DNA of 64,000 nucleotides from Chitinophagaceae bacterium (GTDB lineage Bacteria > Bacteroidota > Bacteroidia > Chitinophagales > Chitinophagaceae): the NCBI GenBank assembly GCA_016710935.1, contig JADJTY010000014.1:159501-223500 (forward strand), written 5' to 3'. The notes under the pieces are model-generated. The model made no database searches. It was given only the letters and a program-made list of their open reading frames with translations, and had not been told where the DNA came from. Below are positions 26,242 to 34,254 of the stretch, in pieces. Position 1 is the stretch's first letter, and every line of letters starts with the position of its first letter. The translations under genes and the position numbers were made by a program.

Positions 26242-26242
26242 T

Positions 26243-26584
26243 TTAAGAAATTGTTTTTTTAGCTTCTTCCAGTTTTTTACCGATTTGCCCAGTTAGCATA
26301 TGCCAGAACATTACGAAATCGCTGCCCAGGCTGTATAAAGGATAGGTAAATGTTGCCGGTTTGTTCTTCTCAATAAAAAAATGCCCTGCCCAGGCAAAGC
26401 CATAACCACAAACAGGTATCAATGCCAGCATCCACCATTTTTGTAAAACAATGGCCGCTACCAGGATAACCAACAGGCCCGCTGTACCAATAAAATGCAG
26501 GGTACGGTTGGTAAGATCGCTATGTTCAGTTAAATAATAGGGATAAAAACTCCGGAAACTTGTATACTTTTTTTCTTTTGCCAT
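26243..26584 (-). CDS. DUF962/Mpo1-like membrane protein
   Basis: A 113-residue protein of the DUF962 (YGL010w/Mpo1) family: FRSFYPYYLTEHSDLTNRTL with the conserved HxxxxNRxxHFIG pattern, two hydrophobic helices (about 40-75) and WAGHFFIEKNKPATF with a second conserved His. In yeast Mpo1 is an Fe2+-dependent dioxygenase acting on 2-hydroxy fatty acids; a similar role here is inference. Start chosen at the ATG at 26584. Confidence 0.85.
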   Translation of the reverse strand: MAKEKKYTSFRSFYPYYLTEHSDLTNRTLHFIGTAGLLVILVAAIVLQKWWMLALIPVCGYGFAWAGHFFIEKNKPATFTYPLYSLGSDFVMFWHMLTGQIGKKLEEAKKTIS

Positions 26585-26620
26585 AAAGTACTTTTTAGAA
26601 AAGTACAAAATCCCGCTTTA

Positions 26621-27232
26621 TTATCCGATTTTTTTTACCGAAACATGTTGCAGGTCTTTCAACCGGTACAATACTTCATCAAGCCGGTTTTTGGGGATGC
26701 CGGTTTGTATCATGCAGAAGAGCTGCATTTCCTGCGCAAGTACATTGCAGTTAAACTGCTTTAAGACCATCATCACATCATTCATCTGTGTATAGTCAAA
26801 TTCAATACTGTATGCTATTTCAACCTGCTTTTGTACAATAGGTGTAACCTGCAAGGCAAGTGTAGCTGAAGTTTTATAAGCATTGATTAAACCAGGCACC
26901 CCCAGCAAAGTGCCGCCCCAGTAACGCACTACTATTATAGCCACATTAGTCAGTTCTTTACTGTCAATTTGCCCCAGTATGGGTTTACCGGCTGTGCCGG
27001 AAGGTTCTCCATCATCAGAAGAGCGGAAATTATTGCCGTCTGTACCAATGCGATAGGCAAAACAATGGTGCACAGCTTTGGGATGTTCTTTCTTCAGTAG
27101 TTGCAACTGTTGCTTAAAATCATCTGCTGTTTCAATGGGAAATGCGAAAGCTATAAATTTACTGCCGCGGTCTTTAAACTCAGCGCTGGATAGCTTTTCA
27201 ATAGTTGTATAAAAATCCTTTTCTTTCATCAA
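26621..27232 (-). CDS. YigZ/IMPACT family protein
   Basis: A 203-residue protein of the YigZ/IMPACT family: SKFIAFAFPIETADDF, KAVHHCFAYRIG, the diagnostic SSDDGEPSGTAGKPIL and IIVVRYWGGTLLGVPGLINAY, followed by a C-terminal DUF1949-type ferredoxin-like domain. Its ATG overlaps the ribD stop by four bases (ATGA), indicating translational coupling. The biochemical role is not settled. Confidence 0.92.
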   Translation of the reverse strand: MMKEKDFYTTIEKLSSAEFKDRGSKFIAFAFPIETADDFKQQLQLLKKEHPKAVHHCFAYRIGTDGNNFRSSDDGEPSGTAGKPILGQIDSKELTNVAIIVVRYWGGTLLGVPGLINAYKTSATLALQVTPIVQKQVEIAYSIEFDYTQMNDVMMVLKQFNCNVLAQEMQLFCMIQTGIPKNRLDEVLYRLKDLQHVSVKKIG

Positions 27233-28323
27233 TACATGTTGTTTGCCACCGCGTTCCTGAAAAATGAAATAGTATCATTTTGTAGCTTTTGTTCTTCGTA
27301 CAATGTATTACTTTTTAAAACCGGCGCATTCAACCCATTGCCAATTGTTAATTGCTCATTGCTTATTACCCTTGCTTCATCCCATAGGTTTTCATCAATA
27401 AATGTTTGAAGCAATTTTGCGCCACCTTCAACCAGTACAGATTGCAGCTGCAGTTTGTATAATGCGTGTAAAAACCGGGAGATAAATTTCTCGTCTTTTT
27501 CAAGCTTGTAAAAAGAAAGCATCTCCCCTGTTTGCTCTTTATGCTGATTAAAAACAATTGTTTTTACAGTTCCATCAAACAGTTTCAGGGTGGCTGGCAG
27601 TTTTAGATCCATATCAATCACCAGTCTTACCGGGTTATTACCAGGCCAAAGCCTTGCGGTTAAAGCCGGGTCATCCAGCAAAGCTGTATTGGTGCCTACC
27701 AGTATTGAAGCCTCTTCAGTCCTCCATTTATGAACAAGTCTGTTTGTAAACTCATTGCTTATTAGCAATCTATTTACACCATTGAGCTCCAAAGTCCCCC
27801 CTTCGGGGGGATTTAGGGGGGCCGCCATCTTTCCATCACTACTCTGCGCCCATTTTAAAATAATATACGGCCTTTGCCTTTCATGAAAAGTAAAAAAACG
27901 TCTATTCAGTTCCCGGCATTCGCTTTCCAGGATACCAGGGGTAACCTGCACACCGGCAGCTTGTAAGCGTTCTATTCCTTTGCCATTTACGGCTGCAAAA
28001 CTATCCCTGCAGCCAATAACCACATGGGGTATTTTATGGTTGATGATCAGATCGGCACAAGGCGGTGTTTTGCCAAAATGGGCACAGGGTTCCAGTGAAA
28101 CATACAAGGTGCTCTTTTCTATCAGTATTTTATCAGATTCAGCAACATGATGTATGCAATTTACTTCGGCGTGTGCCTCTCCATATTTTTGATGATAACC
28201 CTCTCCGATGATCCTGTCTTTGTACACCAATACTGCTCCCACCATAGGATTGGGCGCAACCTGTCCGGCTCCCAAAGCTGCCAGTTGAAGGCAGCGCTGC
28301 ATATATAGTTGATGTTGTAGCAA
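27229..28323 (-). CDS. ribD: Bifunctional riboflavin deaminase/reductase RibD with repeat-derived inserts
   Basis: RibD deaminates and then reduces the pyrimidine intermediate of riboflavin synthesis. The N-terminal deaminase shows VAPNPMVGAVLV, the zinc-binding HAEVNCI and SLEPCAHFGKTPPCADLI; the C-terminal reductase shows ILKWAQSSDGKMA, WRTEEASILVGTNTALLDDP and VLVEGGAKLLQTFID. Between them, residues about 167-178 (PLNPPEGGTLEL) come from a GC-rich palindrome at 27791-27826. A period-7 array at 27337-27371 encodes ISNEQLTIGN near the C-terminus. The start is a TTG (28323); the ATG at 28302 would also keep the deaminase core. Confidence 0.94.
   Translation of the reverse strand: MLQHQLYMQRCLQLAALGAGQVAPNPMVGAVLVYKDRIIGEGYHQKYGEAHAEVNCIHHVAESDKILIEKSTLYVSLEPCAHFGKTPPCADLIINHKIPHVVIGCRDSFAAVNGKGIERLQAAGVQVTPGILESECRELNRRFFTFHERQRPYIILKWAQSSDGKMAAPLNPPEGGTLELNGVNRLLISNEFTNRLVHKWRTEEASILVGTNTALLDDPALTARLWPGNNPVRLVIDMDLKLPATLKLFDGTVKTIVFNQHKEQTGEMLSFYKLEKDEKFISRFLHALYKLQLQSVLVEGGAKLLQTFIDENLWDEARVISNEQLTIGNGLNAPVLKSNTLYEEQKLQNDTISFFRNAVANNMY
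27337..27371. repeat. Heptanucleotide array inside ribD
   Basis: Five 7-base units each starting ATTG or ATTA, in exact register (ATTGCCA, ATTGTTA, and so on). Same family as 7578-7605 and 51453-51487, but here translated. Confidence 0.7.
27791..27826. repeat. GC-rich palindromic element inside ribD
   Basis: CCCCCC-TTC-GGGGGG (27796-27810) followed by ATTTAGGGGGGCC. It matches the non-coding element at 45796-45826 almost word for word and is read in frame in ribD. Confidence 0.8.
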
Positions 28324-28416
28324 GTAACAAAAATACGGATCAATAAATAAAGTACCTGTACTAAGTAGCTTTATAGAACCAGCTAACTATTTTATTTTGT
28401 AAACAGGCGAAGTAGT

Positions 28417-29280
28417 ATGTTTGCTTTAATGATGTTGAAAGTGTTATACCGGAATTTTTTAGTGCAGTTGCAAAAAATATACAGCCTGGGCGAAGCTACG
28501 GCCATCACCGACTGGGTATTTGAAAAAATGGCTTCGCTGAAGCGTTCAGATATTTTAAAAAATCCGGAAAAGCAAATTTCGCCGGCTGCTGATGAATTGA
28601 TTCAAAACACCCTGCAGCAACTGTTACTGCATAAGCCCATACAATACGTTTTGGGCGAAGCCTGGTTTTACCGCATGAAAATAAAAGTGAACGAACATGT
28701 GCTGATTCCCCGGCCCGAAACAGAAGAACTGGTTGAGCAATTGATAAAAGACCGCAAATCAAAGCTTACCGACCCCGCAATACTGGACATTGGTACCGGC
28801 AGCGGTTGTATTCCCATCGCCATAAAAAAGAATTTACCTGCATCTAAACTTACTGCCATTGATGTAAGTAAAGATGCGCTTGCACTTGCAAAGGAAAATG
28901 CCGCCCTGCATAATGCACCTATCCAATTTACTGAACTCGATTTCCTGGATGAAAAAAACTGGCACACACTGGGCTTGTTTGATATCATCATCAGCAACCC
29001 GCCGTACATACCCATACATGAAAAAGAAAAGCTGGCTAAACATGTAACCGACTTTGAACCCCACCTGGCATTGTTTGTGCCAGACAGATCGCCCCTGATC
29101 TTTTACGAAAAAATTGCCGCATTCGGCACCGATCATTTATTACCTAACGGAAAAATTTACCTGGAAGTGCATGAAGACCATGCCAAAGAAACGGCGGCTT
29201 TATTCCACCCATATTATCAAACGGTGATGATAAAAAAAGACATGTATGGTAAAGAAAGGATGATCATTATCACTGCTTGA
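28417..29280 (+). CDS. prmC: Release factor glutamine methyltransferase PrmC
   Basis: PrmC (HemK) methylates the GGQ glutamine of peptide-chain release factors. The 287-residue product has an N-terminal helical domain, YVLGEAWFYRMKIKVNEHVL, the pre-motif IPRPETEELVE, the SAM-binding ILDIGTGSGCIPIA (about 128-141) and the catalytic IISNPPYIP. It is divergent from ribD with a 93-base gap and ends convergently, overlapping the exbD gene by 11 bases. Confidence 0.95.
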   Translation: MFALMMLKVLYRNFLVQLQKIYSLGEATAITDWVFEKMASLKRSDILKNPEKQISPAADELIQNTLQQLLLHKPIQYVLGEAWFYRMKIKVNEHVLIPRPETEELVEQLIKDRKSKLTDPAILDIGTGSGCIPIAIKKNLPASKLTAIDVSKDALALAKENAALHNAPIQFTELDFLDEKNWHTLGLFDIIISNPPYIPIHEKEKLAKHVTDFEPHLALFVPDRSPLIFYEKIAAFGTDHLLPNGKIYLEVHEDHAKETAALFHPYYQTVMIKKDMYGKERMIIITA

Positions 29281-29674
29281 TATTAGCTGCCAGCTTAGCT
29301 TTGGCACGTTTGGCGGCTTCCATTATTTTAAAAGCCATACCATAGTAGGCGCTGGTATCCACGTTCATAACCACCGTGGGCGTATCAATATATTTTTTAT
29401 TGTTCTCTACTTCTTTTTTAAGTAAAGAATCAATGTACATCATATCAATCTGCTGTGTGCCTATAAAGACTTTCTGATCTTTGGTAACCGTTACCACAAT
29501 ATTCTGGCTAACCTTGGTATCGCTTTTGCCTTTAGGATTGCTTACCTTAACCACATTCGGATTAGCCAGTGTAGAGATCAGCAAAAAGAACATTAGTAAA
29601 ATGAACAGTACATCATTTAGCGGACCAGCATCCACTTCATTGTGATTATCCCGTAAACGTTTTTTTAAACTCAT
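29270..29674 (-). CDS. exbD: ExbD/TolR-family biopolymer transport protein
   Basis: A 134-residue single-pass inner-membrane protein: cytoplasmic NHNEVDAGPLNDVLFILLMF with the conserved membrane-start Asp, one helix, then a periplasmic domain. With ExbB it forms the proton-driven motor that energises TonB. It lies 103 bases downstream of the exbB gene. The gap holds a small inverted repeat. Confidence 0.9.
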   Translation of the reverse strand: MSLKKRLRDNHNEVDAGPLNDVLFILLMFFLLISTLANPNVVKVSNPKGKSDTKVSQNIVVTVTKDQKVFIGTQQIDMMYIDSLLKKEVENNKKYIDTPTVVMNVDTSAYYGMAFKIMEAAKRAKAKLAANIKQ

Positions 29675-29735
29675 AATATTGTTTCTAATTCGCCTCCTAA
29701 TAAACTAATCAACGACAACCTTATTAACCAATAAA

Positions 29736-29764
29736 CGCCTGTCCGAACTGAATTCATTCAGGCG
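29736..29764. repeat. Inverted repeat between exbB and exbD
   Basis: CGCCTG (29736-29741) and CAGGCG (29759-29764) flank an AT-rich core containing GAATTC. Related CCTGCC/CAGGCAGG words occur at 49252-49268 and about 51998-52020. Confidence 0.5.
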
Positions 29765-29777
29765 GGAATTAACTGTT

Positions 29778-30452
29778 TTACCTCGTCGGTTCCTGTAAAA
29801 TATCTATAAAGTCAGCACTGGCCGATTCCATTTTATGCACTGTTTTATCAATCTGTGTATTCAGGTAACTGTACCCTAAAAAAGAAATGATACCAATGAT
29901 CAGTCCCGTTGCAGAAGTGATCATCTTTACATACATGGCATCGGCAATATCGGTAATGGAAGGATTGGTTGCCGTAGCAAAATCCCGTAGCAACATGACC
30001 AGTCCAATGATGGTACCCACAAAACCAAACAGTGGCGCAATACGTGCAATAACAGAAAGAACCGGAAGGTTTTTTTCCATCCGGTAAACTTCCAGCTTGC
30101 CCACATTATCCATACTTTTTTCAATAGCATCAATGGGTTTACCAATACGCTGCAACCCTTTATCAATCATTTTGGCAACCGGGTTGGGTGTATTTTTTGC
30201 CAGGCTACGGGCTGCTGTTACATTACCGTTGATGATATGATCGCGGATGATGTTCATAAAATTATCATCGATCTTACTGGCTTTACGTATGGCCAGCAGG
30301 CGTTCAATAAAAAAGAAGATGGCCATGGCGAAAAATACCGCCAGCGGAATCATCAATACCCCGCCCTTTACCAATAAGGAAAACAAAGATTCTTTAGCTG
30401 CTGAAGAAGTTGCGATTCCTGTGCTGTCTATCTGCAATAGAATATTAAACAT
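29778..30452 (-). CDS. exbB: MotA/TolQ/ExbB proton channel family protein
   Basis: A 224-residue three-helix membrane protein: helix 1 about residues 28-50 (VLMIPLAVFFAMAIFFFIE), a cytoplasmic loop with KNTPNPVAKMIDKG, helix 2 IARIAPLFGFVGTIIGLVML and helix 3 ATGLIIGIISFLGYSYLN. The conserved TM2-TM3 residues match ExbB/TolQ. Paired with exbD it should power TonB-dependent transport, for example for the large barrel protein at 4670. Confidence 0.92.
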   Translation of the reverse strand: MFNILLQIDSTGIATSSAAKESLFSLLVKGGVLMIPLAVFFAMAIFFFIERLLAIRKASKIDDNFMNIIRDHIINGNVTAARSLAKNTPNPVAKMIDKGLQRIGKPIDAIEKSMDNVGKLEVYRMEKNLPVLSVIARIAPLFGFVGTIIGLVMLLRDFATATNPSITDIADAMYVKMITSATGLIIGIISFLGYSYLNTQIDKTVHKMESASADFIDILQEPTR

Positions 30453-30571
30453 GTATGCCGGGTTTTATTTGTAATGATAGCTGCGCTATAATTGTGCCAA
30501 AACTATTTCAATTATGCAATGAAACGAAACAAATTTACAATAGCTGCATAACAAAATGTTAATCTTATTTA

Positions 30572-30658
30572 TTTGAACCACATAGAAAGATAGAAACATA
30601 GGTCTACACATAGCCTATGTGCCTTTCTATTGTGCTCTATGTACTTGTGTGGTTCAAA
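30572..30658. repeat. Long inverted repeat with period-8 ATAGAAA units
   Basis: TTTGAACCACA (30572-30582) and TGTGGTTCAAA (30648-30658) are perfect 11-base arms. Between them ATAGAAAG-like units recur every 8 bases and pair imperfectly with their counterparts. It sits between the exbB and band-7 genes. Confidence 0.7.
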
Positions 30659-30662
30659 ATAA

Positions 30663-30687
30663 AAAACCCCGGCATAAGCGGGGTTTT
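30663..30687 (-). terminator. Terminator of the band-7 gene
   Basis: AAAACCCC and GGGGTTTT flank a nine-base loop; on the minus strand the hairpin is followed by a T-rich tract. It is 22 bases after the stop of the minus-strand gene. Confidence 0.75.
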
Positions 30688-30708
30688 AAAAAAAATATAA
30701 ACTAAATT

Positions 30709-31635
30709 TTATTTTTTGCTTTCCAACTGCTGCATGGCCATTATCTGCTTCATGGTTTTTTCCATACCATCACTACCACCATCCAGGAATATTACATTAC
30801 CTTTTCCATACTCTGCAAAATTCTTAATGGCTTCTACCCACATACTGAACAAAATAACATTGGTATCCAGGTTGGCCTGCTTCATTTCTGATGCAGCCTG
30901 GCTCATACCTTTTGCCACTTCCTCCCGGAACAAAGCCACACCCTGTCCACGTAACTGGGCCGCAAGCCTTTCTGCTTCTGCTGCAATTTTTATGGCATTA
31001 CCCTCGGCTTCTGCAGCTTTTGTTTTGGTTATCAATAAAGCCTGGCCTTCATTTTCAGCTGCTGCTTTTAAGTTGTTTGATGCAACCACTTTGCTCATAC
31101 TGGTAATAATGGCTTCATCAAAAGTGATATCATTGATCTGCAGATCCTGCAAATGATAACCCCAGCCTTCCAGCGCCACATCCACCTGTTCTTTTACATT
31201 TTCTACAATATCGCGGCGCACATTCAAAACCTCTGCCTGCCTTTTGGTAGATACAAAAGCACGGATACTTCCCTCCACCGTACGTATCAAAGCCTGCATC
31301 AGGTCTTTATCGCTGATGAATTTAAACGCCACTTTCTGAATGGTTTCTTCCTGTTCGTTCTGTACCGAATACAGCAGCATCGATTTAAAATAAACATTTG
31401 CCTGGTCAACCGTTACGGCCTGGAATTCCAGCTCTACCGAGCGGTTTTGAATACTTACCTTTTTAAAGATCTGCTCCAGGAAAGGAATTTTAAAATTCAG
31501 TCCCGGCCGCAGTATCCGGCGGTATTTACCGAACATGGTTACCACGCCAATAAAACCCTGGTTAATGGTTACAAAGCAACCCAGTAAGGCCAATACCAGC
31601 AGTATGACCCACCAATACTCTTTTAAATAATCCAT
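30709..31635 (-). CDS. SPFH/band 7 (stomatin-like) membrane protein
   Basis: A 308-residue stomatin-like protein: one N-terminal membrane helix (about residues 8-28), the SPFH domain starting TMFGKYRRILRPGLNFKIP and including SVELEFQAVTVDQANVYFKS, then a long Ala/Glu-rich coiled-coil (LKAAAENEGQALLITKTKAA, EAEGNAIKIAAEAERLAAQL). Such proteins form large membrane-associated rings and scaffold membrane microdomains or proteases. No NfeD partner is adjacent. Confidence 0.9.
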   Translation of the reverse strand: MDYLKEYWWVILLVLALLGCFVTINQGFIGVVTMFGKYRRILRPGLNFKIPFLEQIFKKVSIQNRSVELEFQAVTVDQANVYFKSMLLYSVQNEQEETIQKVAFKFISDKDLMQALIRTVEGSIRAFVSTKRQAEVLNVRRDIVENVKEQVDVALEGWGYHLQDLQINDITFDEAIITSMSKVVASNNLKAAAENEGQALLITKTKAAEAEGNAIKIAAEAERLAAQLRGQGVALFREEVAKGMSQAASEMKQANLDTNVILFSMWVEAIKNFAEYGKGNVIFLDGGSDGMEKTMKQIMAMQQLESKK

Positions 31636-31938
31636 AGTTGTAAAATTTGTATTGAAGATATATAATTTTTTATGTAACGGGCAGGAAATCTTTGGGGAGC
31701 ATCCTTATGTCACTTACTTGTACTTTTTATGCTTGATCGGGCTTCATCGAATCGTAAGAATAGAGTGATATTACAACGCAACTGGGAAAAGTACATTTTG
31801 TGGTACATTGCATTGGCGCAACGGATTTTATTCAATTTCGAAATTATTTTCAATCAAAATTTAAAGGCAATACCATTGTTAGCGGAATACTCAGAAAACA
31901 GAAAAAACCGTAAAGAATTAAATTTAGTATACAAAATA

Positions 31939-32493
31939 ATGAGCGTTAAGAGACTTGAAATCGATAAACTTGTTACCGACAGATTAATACTTATACCTTT
32001 TACAACTCAAATCTGTAAAAACGTGTTGGACAACGATTTTAGTGACCTGATAACTTTAAATTTAAAAAAAGGCAAAAGCTGGCCTGATGCTGATGTTTTG
32101 GACACATTGCCAAGAGTAATTAATAACTTAAATAAAGTAGGATATCCAACAGGTTATGAATCCTGGATGATTATTAAAAAAGACACCCTGGAGATAATTG
32201 GGGATGTAGGATTTAAAGGAATTAATATGGATGAAGAAAATATCGACTTAGGTTATGGAATAATAGAAGAAGAAAGACGAAAAGGATATGCAGCAGAAGC
32301 AGTAAAGGAGATAATCAGCTGGGCTTTTTTAAATAACAACATTAGAGAAATTACCGCAAATTGTTTGACAGAAAATACGAATTCTATGAAACTTTTATTG
32401 AAATTCAATTTTACACAAAAACGTATAGCAGGGAACACAATATATTGGAAATTGCTGAATCAAAATTACATAAACAAGACTAACAACCACTAA
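31939..32493 (+). CDS. GNAT-family N-acetyltransferase (RimJ-like), AT-rich
   Basis: A 184-residue acetyltransferase of the RimJ/RimL type: LVTDRLILIPFT at the N-terminus, IGDVGFKGINMDEENIDLGYGI, the acetyl-CoA loop EEERRKGYAAEAVKEIISWA and a C-terminal NTNSMKLLLKFNF. The frame is open further upstream to 31729, but that part has no GNAT features, so I start at the ATG at 31939. The gene is visibly more AT-rich than its neighbours. The target is unknown. Confidence 0.85.
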   Translation: MSVKRLEIDKLVTDRLILIPFTTQICKNVLDNDFSDLITLNLKKGKSWPDADVLDTLPRVINNLNKVGYPTGYESWMIIKKDTLEIIGDVGFKGINMDEENIDLGYGIIEEERRKGYAAEAVKEIISWAFLNNNIREITANCLTENTNSMKLLLKFNFTQKRIAGNTIYWKLLNQNYINKTNNH

Positions 32494-32580
32494 CATAACC
32501 TGAGAAACAAACCCTCCCAAACATTAACAATCCCCTACCCTCCCCTTCATCTAACTTTACATCTTAAAATCAAACAAAAA

Positions 32581-32658
32581 TGAAAAGAACCCATTGCTGG
32601 AAATGTGTGTTGATGCTTGCATCGGTTTTAGGAATGATCGGCGCATTTAATACCTGAT
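32581..32658 (+). CDS. Possible 25-residue peptide
   Basis: ATG to TGA encoding a small hydrophobic, Cys-containing peptide (MKRTHCWKCVLMLASVLGMI, then GAFNT). It is preceded by an A-rich stretch and followed by a terminator-like hairpin at 32675-32710, so it could be a short expressed unit. No homolog is known to me; coding status is uncertain. Confidence 0.3.
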
Positions 32659-32674
32659 CTTCTTACACAATAAA

Positions 32675-32710
32675 TAAAAAAGTTGTAAAATTAACATGGC
32701 AACTTTTTTA
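32675..32710 (+). terminator. Terminator-like hairpin
   Basis: TAAAAAAGTTG (32675-32685) and CAACTTTTTTA (32700-32710) pair perfectly over 11 bases around a 14-base loop, with the T-tract in the second arm. It lies between the tiny ORF and the small membrane-protein gene. Confidence 0.6.
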
Positions 32711-32806
32711 TTAGCACTACGCCGGGTGTTGTACCCTTTCCGTTACTATTATATGGCATGGTATTTTAAGAGTAATATTTAAAATCTCTTAATCAAACAC
32801 AACATC

Positions 32807-33046
32807 ATGAAAAAAATGATCACAGCTAATGCAAAAAAGCTATCGAACAGGGCGGCCCTGTTATTGACCACACTCTTATTATCATGCTACAGTTTTGCAC
32901 AGGATAAAAAAATTGACGTCAATATCAATACCAAATCCGATAATGGCGACAGTTTCTTTATGCAGCCATGGGTATGGATCGTGGGCGGCGCAGTTTTTAT
33001 TTTGTTACTGATCGCATTGTTACGTGGTAACAATTCAAAAAAATAA
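32807..33046 (+). CDS. Small exported single-TM protein (PWVWIVGG type)
   Basis: A 79-residue protein with a signal peptide ending SFAQ (about residue 32), a short polar region, then one membrane helix in MQPWVWIVGGAVFILLLIAL and a basic tail. A clear paralog lies 86 bases away in convergent orientation (33132-33425). I do not know a function for this family. Confidence 0.75.
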   Translation: MKKMITANAKKLSNRAALLLTTLLLSCYSFAQDKKIDVNINTKSDNGDSFFMQPWVWIVGGAVFILLLIALLRGNNSKK

Positions 33047-33071
33047 ATAAACATGCATTGAAAATGAAAAG

Positions 33072-33099
33072 AGCCCGCGGTAATTTCGGGGGCTTTTTT
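33072..33099 (+). terminator. Terminator after the PWVW gene
   Basis: AGCCC(G) and (C)GGGCT form a short GC stem followed by TTTTT, 25 bases after the stop at 33046. Confidence 0.65.
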
Positions 33100-33131
33100 C
33101 AGGATCAGTCACTGGCTGCCTGCTTGGGAAA

Positions 33132-33425
33132 CTATTCCACTTCTGTTGATTTTGTAACCGTAACTTTATCTGTACGTGATGCAGTGCCGGAGCTTCCGGA
33201 ATTACCCGATCCCCTTACCAAAGCAACGATCAATAAGATCAGTACAGCTCCTCCAACAACCCAAACCCATGGCTCAGTGTACCAGGTTTGTGTTTCGGAT
33301 GTTGCTGTTGTAGTTGTTGTTGAAGTCATAGTGCTATCCTGGGCCCACACCAGGGCATTTGTTACTGTCAATACACATAACAGTAAAGCCTGCTTAAAAA
33401 GCCGGAGATTAATTAAATTTTTCAA
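33132..33425 (-). CDS. Small exported single-TM protein, paralog of the 32807 gene
   Basis: A 97-residue protein with a signal peptide ending VWAQ (about residue 29), a Thr-rich spacer, then the membrane helix TEPWVWVVGGAVLILLIVAL and a polar Ser/Gly/Thr tail. The helix and flanks are nearly identical in pattern to the convergent neighbour. The only start that keeps the signal peptide is a TTG at 33425; no in-frame ATG exists before an upstream stop. Confidence 0.75.
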   Translation of the reverse strand: MKNLINLRLFKQALLLCVLTVTNALVWAQDSTMTSTTTTTATSETQTWYTEPWVWVVGGAVLILLIVALVRGSGNSGSSGTASRTDKVTVTKSTEVE

Positions 33426-33707
33426 ATTCTGATGATTTTAAGTGATAAAATACGTATCGCAAACGCCGGGTTATTGTTAAATAATAAAACCAGCCTTTGT
33501 CATTCAGTATATCAGACTCACAAAAAGAGAAAATAGTTGCCAAAATATAATTTCTATGGTGTATGAACAATATTGTTTGGAAATAAGTACCCTGGATTAC
33601 TATTACAATTAACTTACTTGAAACACGGCAATCTGTTTACATCATTTCTCTTATCTTTATACACGCACAGGACTGATCAGGCAATCAGCCCATGTAAAAA
33701 AATAATT

Positions 33708-34184
33708 ATGTTCAAATTGTTGTTTTCCTTATTACTGGTTTGCTTTAACGGTGTTTCCAAGGCACAAATGGTTTATCCCTACCAGGATATTAAATTAGAA
33801 AAACCATCAGATTATAAGGAAACTGAACCCATGGCCTTATCTGCCACAAAATTTTTGTTGGGCACTCCCTTTATTGAGGTAGATGTAAACAGGGGCAATG
33901 CTTTGGTTTTTTTGAATAAATGGATGAGCGGAACAAAAGATCATCAATTTTATTTACAGGGATTTGCACAGGAATTAAGTGTTGATTTAAATGTATTAAG
34001 CCTGTATATCCCAGCTATGGTTAAATACACCCTGGAGAATAAAGCAGCTGCCGTTAACCCCATAAAAATAGAGCAGCAGGCATCTAAAATAGTACTGGAC
34101 TATTGTAATGACCCAAAAAACAACTTCAGGCTTAAAAAGAAATTAAGAAAACTGCTGGAAGATCATCAGCCGGTAAAAGAATAA
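33708..34184 (+). CDS. Hypothetical secreted protein
   Basis: A 158-residue protein with a signal peptide ending SKAQ (about residue 19). The mature part (ETEPMALSATKFLLGTPFIE, then HQFYLQGFAQELSVD and NNFRLKKKLRKLLEDHQ) has no motif I recognise and no membrane segment. I start at the ATG at 33708; the frame is open to 33573 but that stretch is not protein-like. It is convergent with pepT. Confidence 0.65.
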   Translation: MFKLLFSLLLVCFNGVSKAQMVYPYQDIKLEKPSDYKETEPMALSATKFLLGTPFIEVDVNRGNALVFLNKWMSGTKDHQFYLQGFAQELSVDLNVLSLYIPAMVKYTLENKAAAVNPIKIEQQASKIVLDYCNDPKNNFRLKKKLRKLLEDHQPVKE

Positions 34185-34254
34185 TTTTTTTCCTGACCTC
34201 CCAAATAATTACCCTGCAAACATTTAGTATACCCCGTTTGCCTGGAATCTGCCA

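Noticed and set aside
30572..30658. CRISPR-like array of ATAGAAA units
   Set aside because: Units are only 8 bases, have no spacers, and no cas gene is near.
31729..31938. N-terminal extension of the GNAT acetyltransferase
   Set aside because: The extra 70 residues show no GNAT or membrane feature, and the ATG at 31939 gives the usual family start.
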